Assembly: GCA_022486705.1 (NCBI GenBank) | Contig: JAKVKC010000008.1 | Span: 19,275-83,274, forward strand | Direction of reading: 5' to 3' | Length of the DNA: 64,000 nt | From: Solobacterium sp. | Lineage (GTDB): Bacteria > Bacillota_I > Bacilli_A > Erysipelotrichales > Erysipelotrichaceae | In this document: one piece after another, positions 50,541 to 59,343 of the stretch | Numbering within the stretch: the stretch's first letter is position 1 | How the letters are laid out: every line of letters begins with the position of its first letter | Position numbers and translations under genes: made by a program | The notes under the pieces: model-generated | What the model was told of the DNA's origin: nothing | The model's database searches: none | The model's input: only the letters and a program-made list of their open reading frames with translations

Positions 50541-53500
50541 ATGAGTACAGAAAACAAAAAGGTTTTCGAAGCAATGGATGGTAACACAGCGGTTGCTCAT
50601 TCTGCGTATGCATTCACAGAAGTCGCTGGCATCTATCCAATTACACCATCTTCACCGATGGCGGAACACATTGATGAGTGGGCTACAGCTGGCCGCACCA
50701 ATGTCTTCGGCGACAAAGTAAAGGTCGTTGAAATGCAGGCTGAAGGCGGCGCTGCCGGAGCAATCCATGGCGCACTGCAGGGTGGCTCATTAGCAGCTAC
50801 ATTCACTGCATCACAGGGTCTGTTATTGATGATCCCGAACATTTACAAGCTGAAGGGTGAACTGCTGCCAGGTGTTATCCACGTAGCTGCCAGAACACTT
50901 GCTACACACACGCTTTCTATTTTTGGCGATCACAGTGATGTTTATGCTTGCCGTCAGACAGGCATTGTCATGATGTGCTCTCATTCTGTTCAGGATTGTA
51001 TGGATCTTGCAGGTGTTGCTCATCTGATCGCAATTGACGGATCTGTTCCTGTCATGCATTTCTTTGATGGTTTCCGTACATCTCATGAGTATGACAAGGT
51101 CGAGGTCATGGATTATGACTTCCTCAAGAGCCTGCTGCCAATGGACAAGGTCGAGGCATTCCGTGCTCATGCACTGAACCCTCATACAAACCCAGTTGTT
51201 CGTGGCACGAACCAGAACGATGATATTTTCTTCCAGGGTGAAGAAGCACAGAACAAGCACTTTGAAGCAATTCCTGAAATCGCTGCAAAGTACATGAAGG
51301 CTGTATCTGAACATACAGGACGCAACTATGCTCCGTTTGTTTATGTCGGTGCTAAGGATGCGGAAAGAGTCATTGTTGCTATGGGCTCTGTTACAGATAC
51401 GATTACTGAGACGATCAACGCTCTTGTGAAGAAGGGTGAAAAGGTCGGCCTGATCAAGGTCTATCTGTATCGTCCATTCTCACAGAAGTATTTGGAAGCT
51501 GTTCTTCCTTCTACTGTTAAGACAGTTGCTGTTCTTGACCGTGCTAAGGAAGTTGGTTCCAGAGAACCATTGTTCCTGGATGTCAGCTATGCGCTGCGCA
51601 AGCACAATCTGACGATTATCGGCGGCCGCTATGGTCTGTCTTCCAAGGATACAAATCCTAGTGACATCAATGGTGTCTACGAAGAAATGAAGAAGTCTGA
51701 ACCAAAGGAAGAATTCACAATCGGTATTGATGATGATGTAACACATCTGTCATTGGAGCCAGTTGATATCCATGTTGATGCAGATTATACATCATGCCTG
51801 TTCTATGGCTTGGGCTCTGATGGTACTGTCGGTGCCAACAAGTCTACTGTTAAGATCATCGGCAACAACACAGATCTGTATTCACAGGCTTACTTTGCTT
51901 ATGATTCAAAGAAGGCTGGCGGCATCACAAGATCTCATCTGAGATTCGGTCCTACCCCGATCCACAGCCCATACTATATCAATAAGGCAGACTTTATTTC
52001 CTGCTCACAGCCAAGCTATGCATTTAAGTATGACATGGTCCGCGATCTGAAAGAGGGCGGCACATTCTTACTGAATACAACCGTTGGTGCAGATGAAGTT
52101 GAGAGCAAGATGCCTAACAGAATGCTGAAGGGCTTAGCTGACAAGCATGCAAAGTTCTATGTAATCGATGCAACAAAGCTTGCTCGTGCTACCCATATGG
52201 GATCTCATACAAACACGATCCTGCAGTCTGCTTTCTTTGCTCTGAATCCGCAGATCATGCCTTATGAGAAGTCTCTGAAGCTGATGAAGGATTCTGCTCG
52301 TACAACATATGCCCGCAAGGGTGAAGAAGTTGTCAATAACAACATTGCTGCTATTGATAAGGGATCTGAAGGATTGGTTGAAGTCACAGTTAAGCCAGAA
52401 TGGTCTAAGCTGACAGTCAAGAGTGCTCTGTATGAAATGACTGGTGACGATCATTATGATAACTATGTTCAGAAGATCAATGCATTGGAAGGCAATGATA
52501 TGAAGGTCTCTGAGTTCGTCAAGGACAATATCATTGATGGTTCTATGCCTGAGAATGTATCCTTCAAGGAGAAGAGAAACATTGCTTCTTATGTCCCTGA
52601 ATGGAATGCAGATAAGTGCATCGAGTGCGGTCAGTGCGCATTTGCCTGCCCACATGCTACGATCCGTCCGTTCTTAATGACAGAAGAAGAGTGCACAAAG
52701 GCTTCTGCTATTGCTAAGGACAATGGATTTGAACTGACATACAAGGATCCGACTCCTGCATATAAGGGAGCTAAGGAAGCCGGTCTGAAGTTCAGAATCC
52801 AGCTTGCTACTGAGAACTGCGTTGGATGCGGCGTCTGTATGACAGTCTGCCCAGTCGGCGATGGCACAAAGGAGAATCCAAGAGCCTTGACTGCTAAGCC
52901 AATTGCTACCCAGATGAAGCAGGAACCAGTTGCTGATTATCTGTATAAAGAAACACCGGCTAAGCCTCAGTATGGCATGCCGAATACCGTCATGGGTGTA
53001 TCTCTGGAACGTCCTTACTTTGAAGTTTCCGGATGCTGCCCAGGATGCGGCGAAGCTCCATATTACAGACTTGCTTCACAGATGTTCGGCAAGGATATGA
53101 TGGTCGCCAATGCTACTGGATGCTCTATGATCTACTGCTCTGGCACACCATCGAACCCATTCTCTATTGATGAGAACGGTGAAGGTGTTGCATGGGCTAA
53201 CTCTCTGTTTGAAGACAATGCTGAATATGGTTTCGGCATGGCTATTGCACAGAGTGCTAAGGAAGCTCGTATTCTGCGGATCATGGAAGACAACATGGAT
53301 AAGGTTGAACCAGATCTGAAGAATGCCTTCCAGTCTTATATTGCAGCAAATGATGATCGTGAGAAGCAGAGAGCTGTCAAGGATGCGATCATGAAGGGCG
53401 TCAAGGCTTCTAAGGTCGAAGCTGTTAAGCCTTTGGCAGAAATGGAAAGAGATCTTGTTTCCAAGTCTGTATGGATCATCGGCGGCGATGGCTGGTCTTA

Positions 53501-54122
53501 TGATATCGGCTACGGCGGACTGGATCATGTCATGGCGAACAACCTGGATGTAAACGTTCTGGTATTGGATACAGAAACATATTCCAACACAGGCGGACAG
53601 GCTTCTAAGTCTACAAATACATCTGCTATTGCTAAGTTCGCTGCCGGCGGAAAGCCAACAGCTAAGAAGGATCTTGGTCAGATCTTCATGGAATATGGAA
53701 CAGCATATGTTGCTTCAGTATCCATGGGCGCAAACCAGATGCAGACGATCAAGGCATTCAAGGAAGCTGAATCCTATAAAGGACCTTCACTTGTAATTGC
53801 TTACTGCCCATGCCAGGAACATGGTATCCTCGGCGGTCTGATCAATACTCCGACACGTCAGAAGCTTGCTGTCGCATGCGGCTACACTTCTCTGTATCGC
53901 TTTGATCCTAGACTTGACAAGCCTCTGCAGATCGATTCTACAAAGACACCTGATTGGGATAAGTATAATGAATTCCTGATGCAGGAAGCTCGTTACTTCA
54001 ACCTGCCAAGAATCAAGGGCCAGGAAGCAGCAGACAAGATGTTTGCTAAGGCTAAGAAGGATGCTCAGACACGTCTCTCTAAGCTGATTGCAAAAGAAGC
54101 TCTGCAGAACGAAACTAAGTAA
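50541..54122 (+). CDS. nifJ: Pyruvate:ferredoxin (flavodoxin) oxidoreductase, single-chain
   Basis: This enzyme converts pyruvate and CoA to acetyl-CoA and CO2, passing electrons to ferredoxin; it is a hallmark of anaerobes. The 1193-residue chain holds all domains. Domain I opens with DGNTAVAHSAYAFTEVAGIYPITPSSPMAEH. The CoA and linker domains follow. A 2[4Fe-4S] ferredoxin domain carries CIECGQCAFACPH and CVGCGVCMTVCPVG, and the thiamine-pyrophosphate domain contains GDGWSYDIGYGGLDH. Extra Cys in CCPGCGEAPY serve the proximal cluster. AGGAGG precedes the ATG. Codon use is biased to AAG and GCT/TCT, unlike neighbours, consistent with very high expression. Flanked by terminators. Confidence 0.97.
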   Translation: MSTENKKVFEAMDGNTAVAHSAYAFTEVAGIYPITPSSPMAEHIDEWATAGRTNVFGDKVKVVEMQAEGGAAGAIHGALQGGSLAATFTASQGLLLMIPNIYKLKGELLPGVIHVAARTLATHTLSIFGDHSDVYACRQTGIVMMCSHSVQDCMDLAGVAHLIAIDGSVPVMHFFDGFRTSHEYDKVEVMDYDFLKSLLPMDKVEAFRAHALNPHTNPVVRGTNQNDDIFFQGEEAQNKHFEAIPEIAAKYMKAVSEHTGRNYAPFVYVGAKDAERVIVAMGSVTDTITETINALVKKGEKVGLIKVYLYRPFSQKYLEAVLPSTVKTVAVLDRAKEVGSREPLFLDVSYALRKHNLTIIGGRYGLSSKDTNPSDINGVYEEMKKSEPKEEFTIGIDDDVTHLSLEPVDIHVDADYTSCLFYGLGSDGTVGANKSTVKIIGNNTDLYSQAYFAYDSKKAGGITRSHLRFGPTPIHSPYYINKADFISCSQPSYAFKYDMVRDLKEGGTFLLNTTVGADEVESKMPNRMLKGLADKHAKFYVIDATKLARATHMGSHTNTILQSAFFALNPQIMPYEKSLKLMKDSARTTYARKGEEVVNNNIAAIDKGSEGLVEVTVKPEWSKLTVKSALYEMTGDDHYDNYVQKINALEGNDMKVSEFVKDNIIDGSMPENVSFKEKRNIASYVPEWNADKCIECGQCAFACPHATIRPFLMTEEECTKASAIAKDNGFELTYKDPTPAYKGAKEAGLKFRIQLATENCVGCGVCMTVCPVGDGTKENPRALTAKPIATQMKQEPVADYLYKETPAKPQYGMPNTVMGVSLERPYFEVSGCCPGCGEAPYYRLASQMFGKDMMVANATGCSMIYCSGTPSNPFSIDENGEGVAWANSLFEDNAEYGFGMAIAQSAKEARILRIMEDNMDKVEPDLKNAFQSYIAANDDREKQRAVKDAIMKGVKASKVEAVKPLAEMERDLVSKSVWIIGGDGWSYDIGYGGLDHVMANNLDVNVLVLDTETYSNTGGQASKSTNTSAIAKFAAGGKPTAKKDLGQIFMEYGTAYVASVSMGANQMQTIKAFKEAESYKGPSLVIAYCPCQEHGILGGLINTPTRQKLAVACGYTSLYRFDPRLDKPLQIDSTKTPDWDKYNEFLMQEARYFNLPRIKGQEAADKMFAKAKKDAQTRLSKLIAKEALQNETK

Positions 54123-54155
54123 ATTCGTTTACTCCTGTAACGAATAAAAACATTG

Positions 54156-54187
54156 AGAAGTATGGCTGAAAAGCTGTACTTCTTTTT
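54156..54187 (+). terminator. Terminator of nifJ
   Basis: A 12-bp stem starting AGAAGTA/TACTTCT with a GAAA loop ends in TTTTT. A further hairpin ATTCGTT/AACGAAT (54122-54145) lies between it and the stop codon. Confidence 0.85.
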
Positions 54188-54253
54188 GTGTATTCAGGCA
54201 AGGTATCAATCAGAAATGGTTCATGATAAAATAGACAGAGAAACGAGGAGCTT

Positions 54254-55273
54254 ATGAAAGTTCTATTATACTTTGAAGGACAGAATGCTATATCTAAGTC
54301 AGGCATTGGCAGAGCATTCAATCACCAATGCCGTGCTTTGGAGTCGGCCGGTGTAGAATATACGACAGATCCCTGGGCAGACGATTATGATATTCTTCAT
54401 ATCAATACCTGTTATATGAATTCAGATGCTATTGTGAAAAATGCGCGCGATCATGGCAAGAAAGTCATCTACCATGCACACAGTACGGAGGAGGATTTCC
54501 GGGACAGTTTTACTTTTTCGAATGCTTTGGCACCAGGCGTCAAAAAATGGCTGATGCATCTGTATACGCAGGCGGATGCGCTGATCACACCGACCCCATA
54601 CAGCAAAAAGATCCTGGAGGGATATGGCATTGATCTGCCGATCTATCCGGTATCCAATGGTGTGGATATACAGCGGTATGCACCGGATGCGTCAAAGATC
54701 ACAGCCTTCCGCAAGTATTTCAGCTTAAAGCCCAATGATAAAGTCGTACTGGGCGTCGGTCTGTTCTTTCAGAGAAAGGGCCTGCTGGATTTTGTCGAGG
54801 TCGCCAGAAGCCTTCCGCAGTATAAATTCATCTGGTTTGGTTCGGTATCAAAAGTGATCATTCCGCCGAAGATCAACGAAGTGCTTGAACATCATCCTGA
54901 CAATGTGATCTTCCCAGGATATGTCAAAGGGGCAATCATTGAAGGTGCGTATTCTGATGCAGACTGTTTTTTCTTTCCTTCCTATGAAGAGACTGAAGGC
55001 ATTGTGGTATTGGAAGCCTTGGCTGCAAAACAGCAGGTCATCGTTCGTGATATTGGAGCCTTTGATCCTTGGCTGATCAGCGGAAAGAATTGTTATAAAG
55101 GAACGGATAATGATGAATTTGTCAGACTGATCGAAGGTACGATTGAAGGATCTCTGCCGAAGACAAAAGAAGAAGGCTATCTGACGGCTCAGGAACGGTC
55201 TATTGAGGGCGTCGGACAGCAGCTGAAGCATGTATATGAAGAAGTCCTGCATGGTACTGAACAGAACAGATAA
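54254..55273 (+). CDS. GT4 glycosyltransferase (possible CpoA-type glycolipid synthase)
   Basis: The 339-residue protein has the GT-B fold of family 4. The acceptor-binding N-terminal half has KSGIGRAFNHQCRAL, and the nucleotide-sugar C-terminal half has FFPSYEETEGIVVLEALA, including the E-x7-E motif. It resembles the CpoA/IagB-type enzymes that add a second sugar to glucosyl-diacylglycerol in streptococci and related Firmicutes. The following genes (a YbhN-type membrane protein and a second GT4) support a glycolipid or lipoteichoic acid anchor pathway. The acceptor is inferred, not shown. CGAGGAGCTT precedes the ATG. Confidence 0.85.
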   Translation: MKVLLYFEGQNAISKSGIGRAFNHQCRALESAGVEYTTDPWADDYDILHINTCYMNSDAIVKNARDHGKKVIYHAHSTEEDFRDSFTFSNALAPGVKKWLMHLYTQADALITPTPYSKKILEGYGIDLPIYPVSNGVDIQRYAPDASKITAFRKYFSLKPNDKVVLGVGLFFQRKGLLDFVEVARSLPQYKFIWFGSVSKVIIPPKINEVLEHHPDNVIFPGYVKGAIIEGAYSDADCFFFPSYEETEGIVVLEALAAKQQVIVRDIGAFDPWLISGKNCYKGTDNDEFVRLIEGTIEGSLPKTKEEGYLTAQERSIEGVGQQLKHVYEEVLHGTEQNR

Positions 55274-55298
55274 CATTGAGAACATAGGACTGAAATAG

Positions 55299-55304
55299 TA
55301 TAAT
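55299..55304 (+). promoter_or_regulatory. -10 box directly before the YbhN-type gene
   Basis: TATAAT ends 7 nt before the ATG at 55312 and no ribosome site is present. This suggests a leaderless start for the downstream five-gene operon. Confidence 0.5.
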
Positions 55305-55311
55305 AATAGCT

Positions 55312-56412
55312 ATGTGGAAAAAGATTAAAGCAATATTCAAATCAACGCCATTCAATATCTTTCTGATCTTCTCACTTGCTTTTTTAGTACTGTATTTTTC
55401 AATGAAAGATGATGGTGCACAGGTATTTGAGACATTGAAGAATGTCAATTTTATATGGCTGGCAGCGATCCTTGCACTGATGGTCTTTGAACGCTACCTT
55501 TTAGGCTGGGGCCTGGGCTTAGAATGCCGGCTGACACATCCAAAGTACACGACAAAGCAGGGTTTTATCAATTCCTATGTTGCCGGTCTGTTTAACAACA
55601 TTACACCGGGTGCTTCCGGCGGTCAGATTGCTCAGGGATATATCTTCCGCAAACAGGGAATCCCGCTGTCCAACAGCATCGGTGTTCTTTGGCTGGACTT
55701 CATTGTCTATCAGTCGACGATGTGCTTATTTGTCCTGCTTCTGATCCTGCTGAAGTTCCATTACTTTTATACGCAATACAGTCAGTTCTTTCTGATTGTT
55801 ATTTTTGGTTTCCTGATCGGTGCCGGTGTCATTGTCTTTTTGTGGCTCTTAGCTGTTTCACCGAAGTTCTATATATGGCTGACAACGACTGGTATCAACA
55901 TTGGCTGCAAGCTCCATCTGATCAAGGATAAGCAGAAGACATTGGCGAATCTGAACAATCAGCTGACCCAGTTTGCCAAAGAGATCGTTGTTCTGCGGAC
56001 ACATAAAAAAATGATCGCTTTGTTAGCATTGCAGGACCTGATCCGGCTGATCATCTATTACAGCATTCCTTTCTTATGTGCATATGCGCTTGGACTGCCG
56101 GTAAAAGGAAATATGTATTTCGATATGCTTGCCTTGGCATCCTTTGTGGCAATGGTGAATGCTTTCTTGCCGATGCCGGGCTCTTCCGGCGGTACGGAAG
56201 CGACCTTTATTCTGATGTATTCTACGCTGTTCACGAAGGCAGAGGCCACTTCGATCATGATCCTTTGGCGTTTGGTGACCTTCTATCAGGTGCTGATCGT
56301 CGGTACCGTTGTGTTCATGATTGCCAAAACAAAAAAGGATGTACCGATCGAAGAGAGCACGCTTCCTACAACATATGAAGAATCAGTGATAGAGAGAGAG
56401 AAATTGAAATGA
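55312..56412 (+). CDS. YbhN/UPF0104 (lysylphosphatidylglycerol synthase TM-like) membrane protein
   Basis: The 366-residue protein has seven to eight transmembrane helices. The family motifs are NNITPGASGGQIAQGYIF (about 99-116) and NAFLPMPGSSGGTEATFI (about 281-298). This is the flippase-like domain of MprF without its synthase half, also seen in AglD and YbhN proteins. In Firmicutes such genes often sit beside glycolipid glycosyltransferases. A lipid-flipping role for the product of the neighbouring glycosyltransferases is inference. Its stop overlaps the next gene (ATGA). Confidence 0.88.
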   Translation: MWKKIKAIFKSTPFNIFLIFSLAFLVLYFSMKDDGAQVFETLKNVNFIWLAAILALMVFERYLLGWGLGLECRLTHPKYTTKQGFINSYVAGLFNNITPGASGGQIAQGYIFRKQGIPLSNSIGVLWLDFIVYQSTMCLFVLLLILLKFHYFYTQYSQFFLIVIFGFLIGAGVIVFLWLLAVSPKFYIWLTTTGINIGCKLHLIKDKQKTLANLNNQLTQFAKEIVVLRTHKKMIALLALQDLIRLIIYYSIPFLCAYALGLPVKGNMYFDMLALASFVAMVNAFLPMPGSSGGTEATFILMYSTLFTKAEATSIMILWRLVTFYQVLIVGTVVFMIAKTKKDVPIEESTLPTTYEESVIEREKLK

Positions 56413-58391
56413 GAATTGCATTGTTCAGTGATACATTTCCTCCGGAGATCAATGGTGTAGCCAACAGCACGAGCATTCTGCGCAATGAGCTGGAAAAACA
56501 TGGGCATGAAGTCTATGTTGTGACGACATTTTCCGGCAGCGGGCACGCAAAATGGGATGAGGATGGCAAGATACTTCGCTTAGCAGGAAAAGAGCTGAAG
56601 TTCTTATATGGTTATGTTATGACCAGTCCATTTCATGCCTTTGCTTTGGAAGAGATCCGCAAACTGGATCTGGATGTGATCCATGCCCAGACGGAATTCG
56701 GCGTCGGCATTTTTGCGAGGATCTGTGCAAAGCAGCTGCGTGTTCCGCTGGTGAGCACGTACCATACTACGTATGAGGACTATACGCATTATGTCAATTT
56801 CATCAACAGCAGGACCGTTGATGAAGTGGCTAAGAAGGGTGTTGCCAGGGTTTCAAAGCTTTATGGCGATACATCGATGGAAGTCATTGCCCCAAGCATG
56901 AAAACAAAGAATATGCTGGAAGGCTATCATATCCGCAAGAATATTGATGTCGTTCCGACTGGCCTTGAGCTGGATCGTTTTTCGCCTGCTTCTTTTGATC
57001 AGGCGAAGCGGCATGAAATACGCAGTGAATTCGGCATTGATGATACGGAACGCTTTGTGATCTATGTCGGCCGCTTAGCAAAAGAAAAGTCCATGGATAT
57101 TGTTATCAATGGCTTTAAGAAAGCCAAGGATGAAGGAAACGGTATGAAACTGCTGATCATTGGCAGCGGGCCGGATGAAGACAACTGCCGAGAAATGGTA
57201 AAAAAGCTTGGCATGGAAGCAGACATTACGGTCGCAGGACCGCGTCAAGCAAGCGATATTCCGGATTACTATCGGGCAGCAGATGCTTTTGTTTCTGCTT
57301 CGCTGTCGGAGACACAGGGCATGACGTTCATTGAAGCGCTGGCTTCCGGTCTGCCGATCCTAGTCAGAAAAGATGAAGTGCTGGAAGGCCTTTGCATCGA
57401 TGGTGAGACAGGTGCGTATTTCTCGGATGAAAATGATCTGGCGGAGAAAATAGCGGTGCTTAGAAATATGGAGCAGCCAAAGCTGGATGAAATGCATCAA
57501 AAGGCTTTGGAGGTAGTGAGGCCTTACAGTTCGGAAGTATTCTACGAAAAGGTCATAAAGGTCTATGAGAGAGTTGTGGAAGAATACCAGCATCAGTACT
57601 GCATTGAAGATGTCAGAGTGACGGATAATATTGTACAGCTGTATCTGATCTCCAATCAGAAAGAAGAGATGCGCCTGCATGTTTCCATGGATGATTTCTA
57701 CAATTTAGGCATGCGGACGGGAGGCTTTCTGATCTCACGGCAGGTCGAAGAACTGCATGAAAAAGAAGCCGGTGTGCTGGCATATCGCAGATGTCTGAAG
57801 CGGATCGCCGCGAAGGATCGTACAAGAAAAGAAATCTATGATTGGCTGACACAGAATACGGACTGCAGTATTGAAACAGTCAATGGCATTGTTGAAAGAC
57901 TGGAAGAGAAAGGCTATATCAATGATGAGCGCTACTGTGCGGAGCAGATTGCCAAAGAAAAGCTGATGCTTGCCGGTCGTGAAAAAATCATCCGTGATCT
58001 GAAAAAACATGGCCTGCCGTATGAAATGATCGTAGAAAAAATGGATCAGAATATGGATGGAGAAGCAGAGAATGCGGAATCCTATGGGCAGAAGATCATC
58101 CATTCACATCATGAGGACAGTACTAAGAAACTGAAGAACTTAGTCATCAGTAAAATGATCGTACAGGGGTATAGCGCTGATCTTGCTAAAGAGACGGCAG
58201 AGAAGCTGGACTACACACAGAGCGAAGATCATGAATTGGAGAATCTTCGCAGATGTGCCTATAAATCGAAAAGAAGATATGAACGGAAATTTACCGGAAC
58301 GGAACTGCGGAACCGTGTATACCAATATTGCTTTTCACAGGGCTTTGAAAGTGAAGAGATCTATACTGTAATGAATGAAATGGACTGGTAG
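56409..58391 (+). CDS. Fusion protein: GT4 glycosyltransferase plus RecX
   Basis: One 660-residue open frame joins two unrelated proteins. Residues 1 to about 394 are a GT4 glycosyltransferase (DTFPPEINGVANS, VIHAQTEFGVGI, YVGRLAKEKSMD, SLSETQGMTFIEALASGLP). This resembles 1,2-diacylglycerol 3-glucosyltransferases. Residues about 398-660 are a complete RecX. An N-terminal beta-rich part (about 400-455) precedes three-helix repeats with RTRKEIYDWL, EKGYINDERYCAEQIAKEK and GREKIIRDLKKHGLP. RecX binds RecA filaments and limits recombination. No stop, frameshift or start signal separates the parts. yhaM follows 3 nt later. Cleavage or internal initiation could produce free RecX. Alternative: assembly error joining two genes. 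Confidence 0.88.
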   Translation: MRIALFSDTFPPEINGVANSTSILRNELEKHGHEVYVVTTFSGSGHAKWDEDGKILRLAGKELKFLYGYVMTSPFHAFALEEIRKLDLDVIHAQTEFGVGIFARICAKQLRVPLVSTYHTTYEDYTHYVNFINSRTVDEVAKKGVARVSKLYGDTSMEVIAPSMKTKNMLEGYHIRKNIDVVPTGLELDRFSPASFDQAKRHEIRSEFGIDDTERFVIYVGRLAKEKSMDIVINGFKKAKDEGNGMKLLIIGSGPDEDNCREMVKKLGMEADITVAGPRQASDIPDYYRAADAFVSASLSETQGMTFIEALASGLPILVRKDEVLEGLCIDGETGAYFSDENDLAEKIAVLRNMEQPKLDEMHQKALEVVRPYSSEVFYEKVIKVYERVVEEYQHQYCIEDVRVTDNIVQLYLISNQKEEMRLHVSMDDFYNLGMRTGGFLISRQVEELHEKEAGVLAYRRCLKRIAAKDRTRKEIYDWLTQNTDCSIETVNGIVERLEEKGYINDERYCAEQIAKEKLMLAGREKIIRDLKKHGLPYEMIVEKMDQNMDGEAENAESYGQKIIHSHHEDSTKKLKNLVISKMIVQGYSADLAKETAEKLDYTQSEDHELENLRRCAYKSKRRYERKFTGTELRNRVYQYCFSQGFESEEIYTVMNEMDW

Positions 58392-58394
58392 CGT

Positions 58395-59336
58395 ATGACA
58401 AAAATCAATGAAATGAAGCAGGGACAGCGTCTGACAATGCCTCTGCTGATCAAGGACATCAAAAACGGAACAACTTCCAAAGGAGCACCATACCTAACGC
58501 TGACCCTGCAGGATAATACAGGTGTCATCGATGGAAAATTCTGGGATATCAAGGATGAAGACAGACAGCAGGTCAAAGTCGGGCAGGTAACTCTGCTGAG
58601 CTTTGAAGTGCTCGATTACAATCACAATCTGCAGCTGCGGATCAATCATGCCGAAGCGATGGAACAGTCGCAGATCGCTATGGATGAATATGTCATTGCA
58701 TCCGGCATCCCGGAAGCGGAACGCAAAGAAGAACTGAAGCGGCTTGTCAATTCGATCCGCAATGAAAAAGAGAGAAGACTTGTTCTGGGCATGCTGAAAA
58801 AGGTCGGTGAAAAGTATATGACTTATCCGGCTGCCAGCAAGATCCATCACAACTGGCTGGGAGGTCTGAGCGAGCATTCTCTGTCCATGGCACAGATGGC
58901 AGAAGCTATCTGTGCACATTATCCGCAGCTGGATCATGACCTGCTGATTGCAGGAGCTTTGATCCATGATGTCGGCAAGACGGCAGAAATGAGCGGACCG
59001 GTCACCACCGAGTATACGCTGGAGGGAAAGCTTGAGGGACATATATCCATTGCCAATGGCTGGCTCAGCGAAGTGGCTGATGAAGAAGGACTGGCGGACA
59101 GTGAAGAAGCAGTGCTGCTGCATCACATGATCCTTTCCCATCATGGCCATCAGGAGTTTGGCTCGCCGGTCGTACCGATGGTGCAGGAAGCGGAAGTATT
59201 ATTCCTGATCGATAATCTGGATGCCCGCATGAATATCTTAAAGCAGGCATTGGCAATCACAGATCCCGGTGCGTTTACTCAGAAGATCTTTGCCTTGGAC
59301 AACCGTATGTTCTATAAGCCCAAGAATACGAAATGA
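58395..59336 (+). CDS. yhaM: 3'-5' exoribonuclease YhaM
   Basis: The 313-residue protein has an N-terminal OB-type nucleic-acid-binding domain (about 12-90; LTMPLLIKDIKNGTTSKG, GVIDGKFWDI). A C-terminal HD phosphohydrolase domain follows, with HNWLGGLSEHSLSMAQ, LIHDVGKTAEM and HHMILSHHG. This matches YhaM, a 3'-5' exonuclease acting on RNA ends. It lies 3 nt after the GT4-RecX gene and 7 nt before murT, so it is in the middle of the envelope operon. Confidence 0.94.
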   Translation: MTKINEMKQGQRLTMPLLIKDIKNGTTSKGAPYLTLTLQDNTGVIDGKFWDIKDEDRQQVKVGQVTLLSFEVLDYNHNLQLRINHAEAMEQSQIAMDEYVIASGIPEAERKEELKRLVNSIRNEKERRLVLGMLKKVGEKYMTYPAASKIHHNWLGGLSEHSLSMAQMAEAICAHYPQLDHDLLIAGALIHDVGKTAEMSGPVTTEYTLEGKLEGHISIANGWLSEVADEEGLADSEEAVLLHHMILSHHGHQEFGSPVVPMVQEAEVLFLIDNLDARMNILKQALAITDPGAFTQKIFALDNRMFYKPKNTK

Positions 59337-59343
59337 GGCATAA

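Noticed and set aside
50541..54122. Codon use in nifJ differs from neighbours, suggesting horizontal transfer
   Set aside because: The shift to AAG and to GCT/TCT is the usual pattern of a very highly expressed gene, and no mobile element or tRNA target site borders it.
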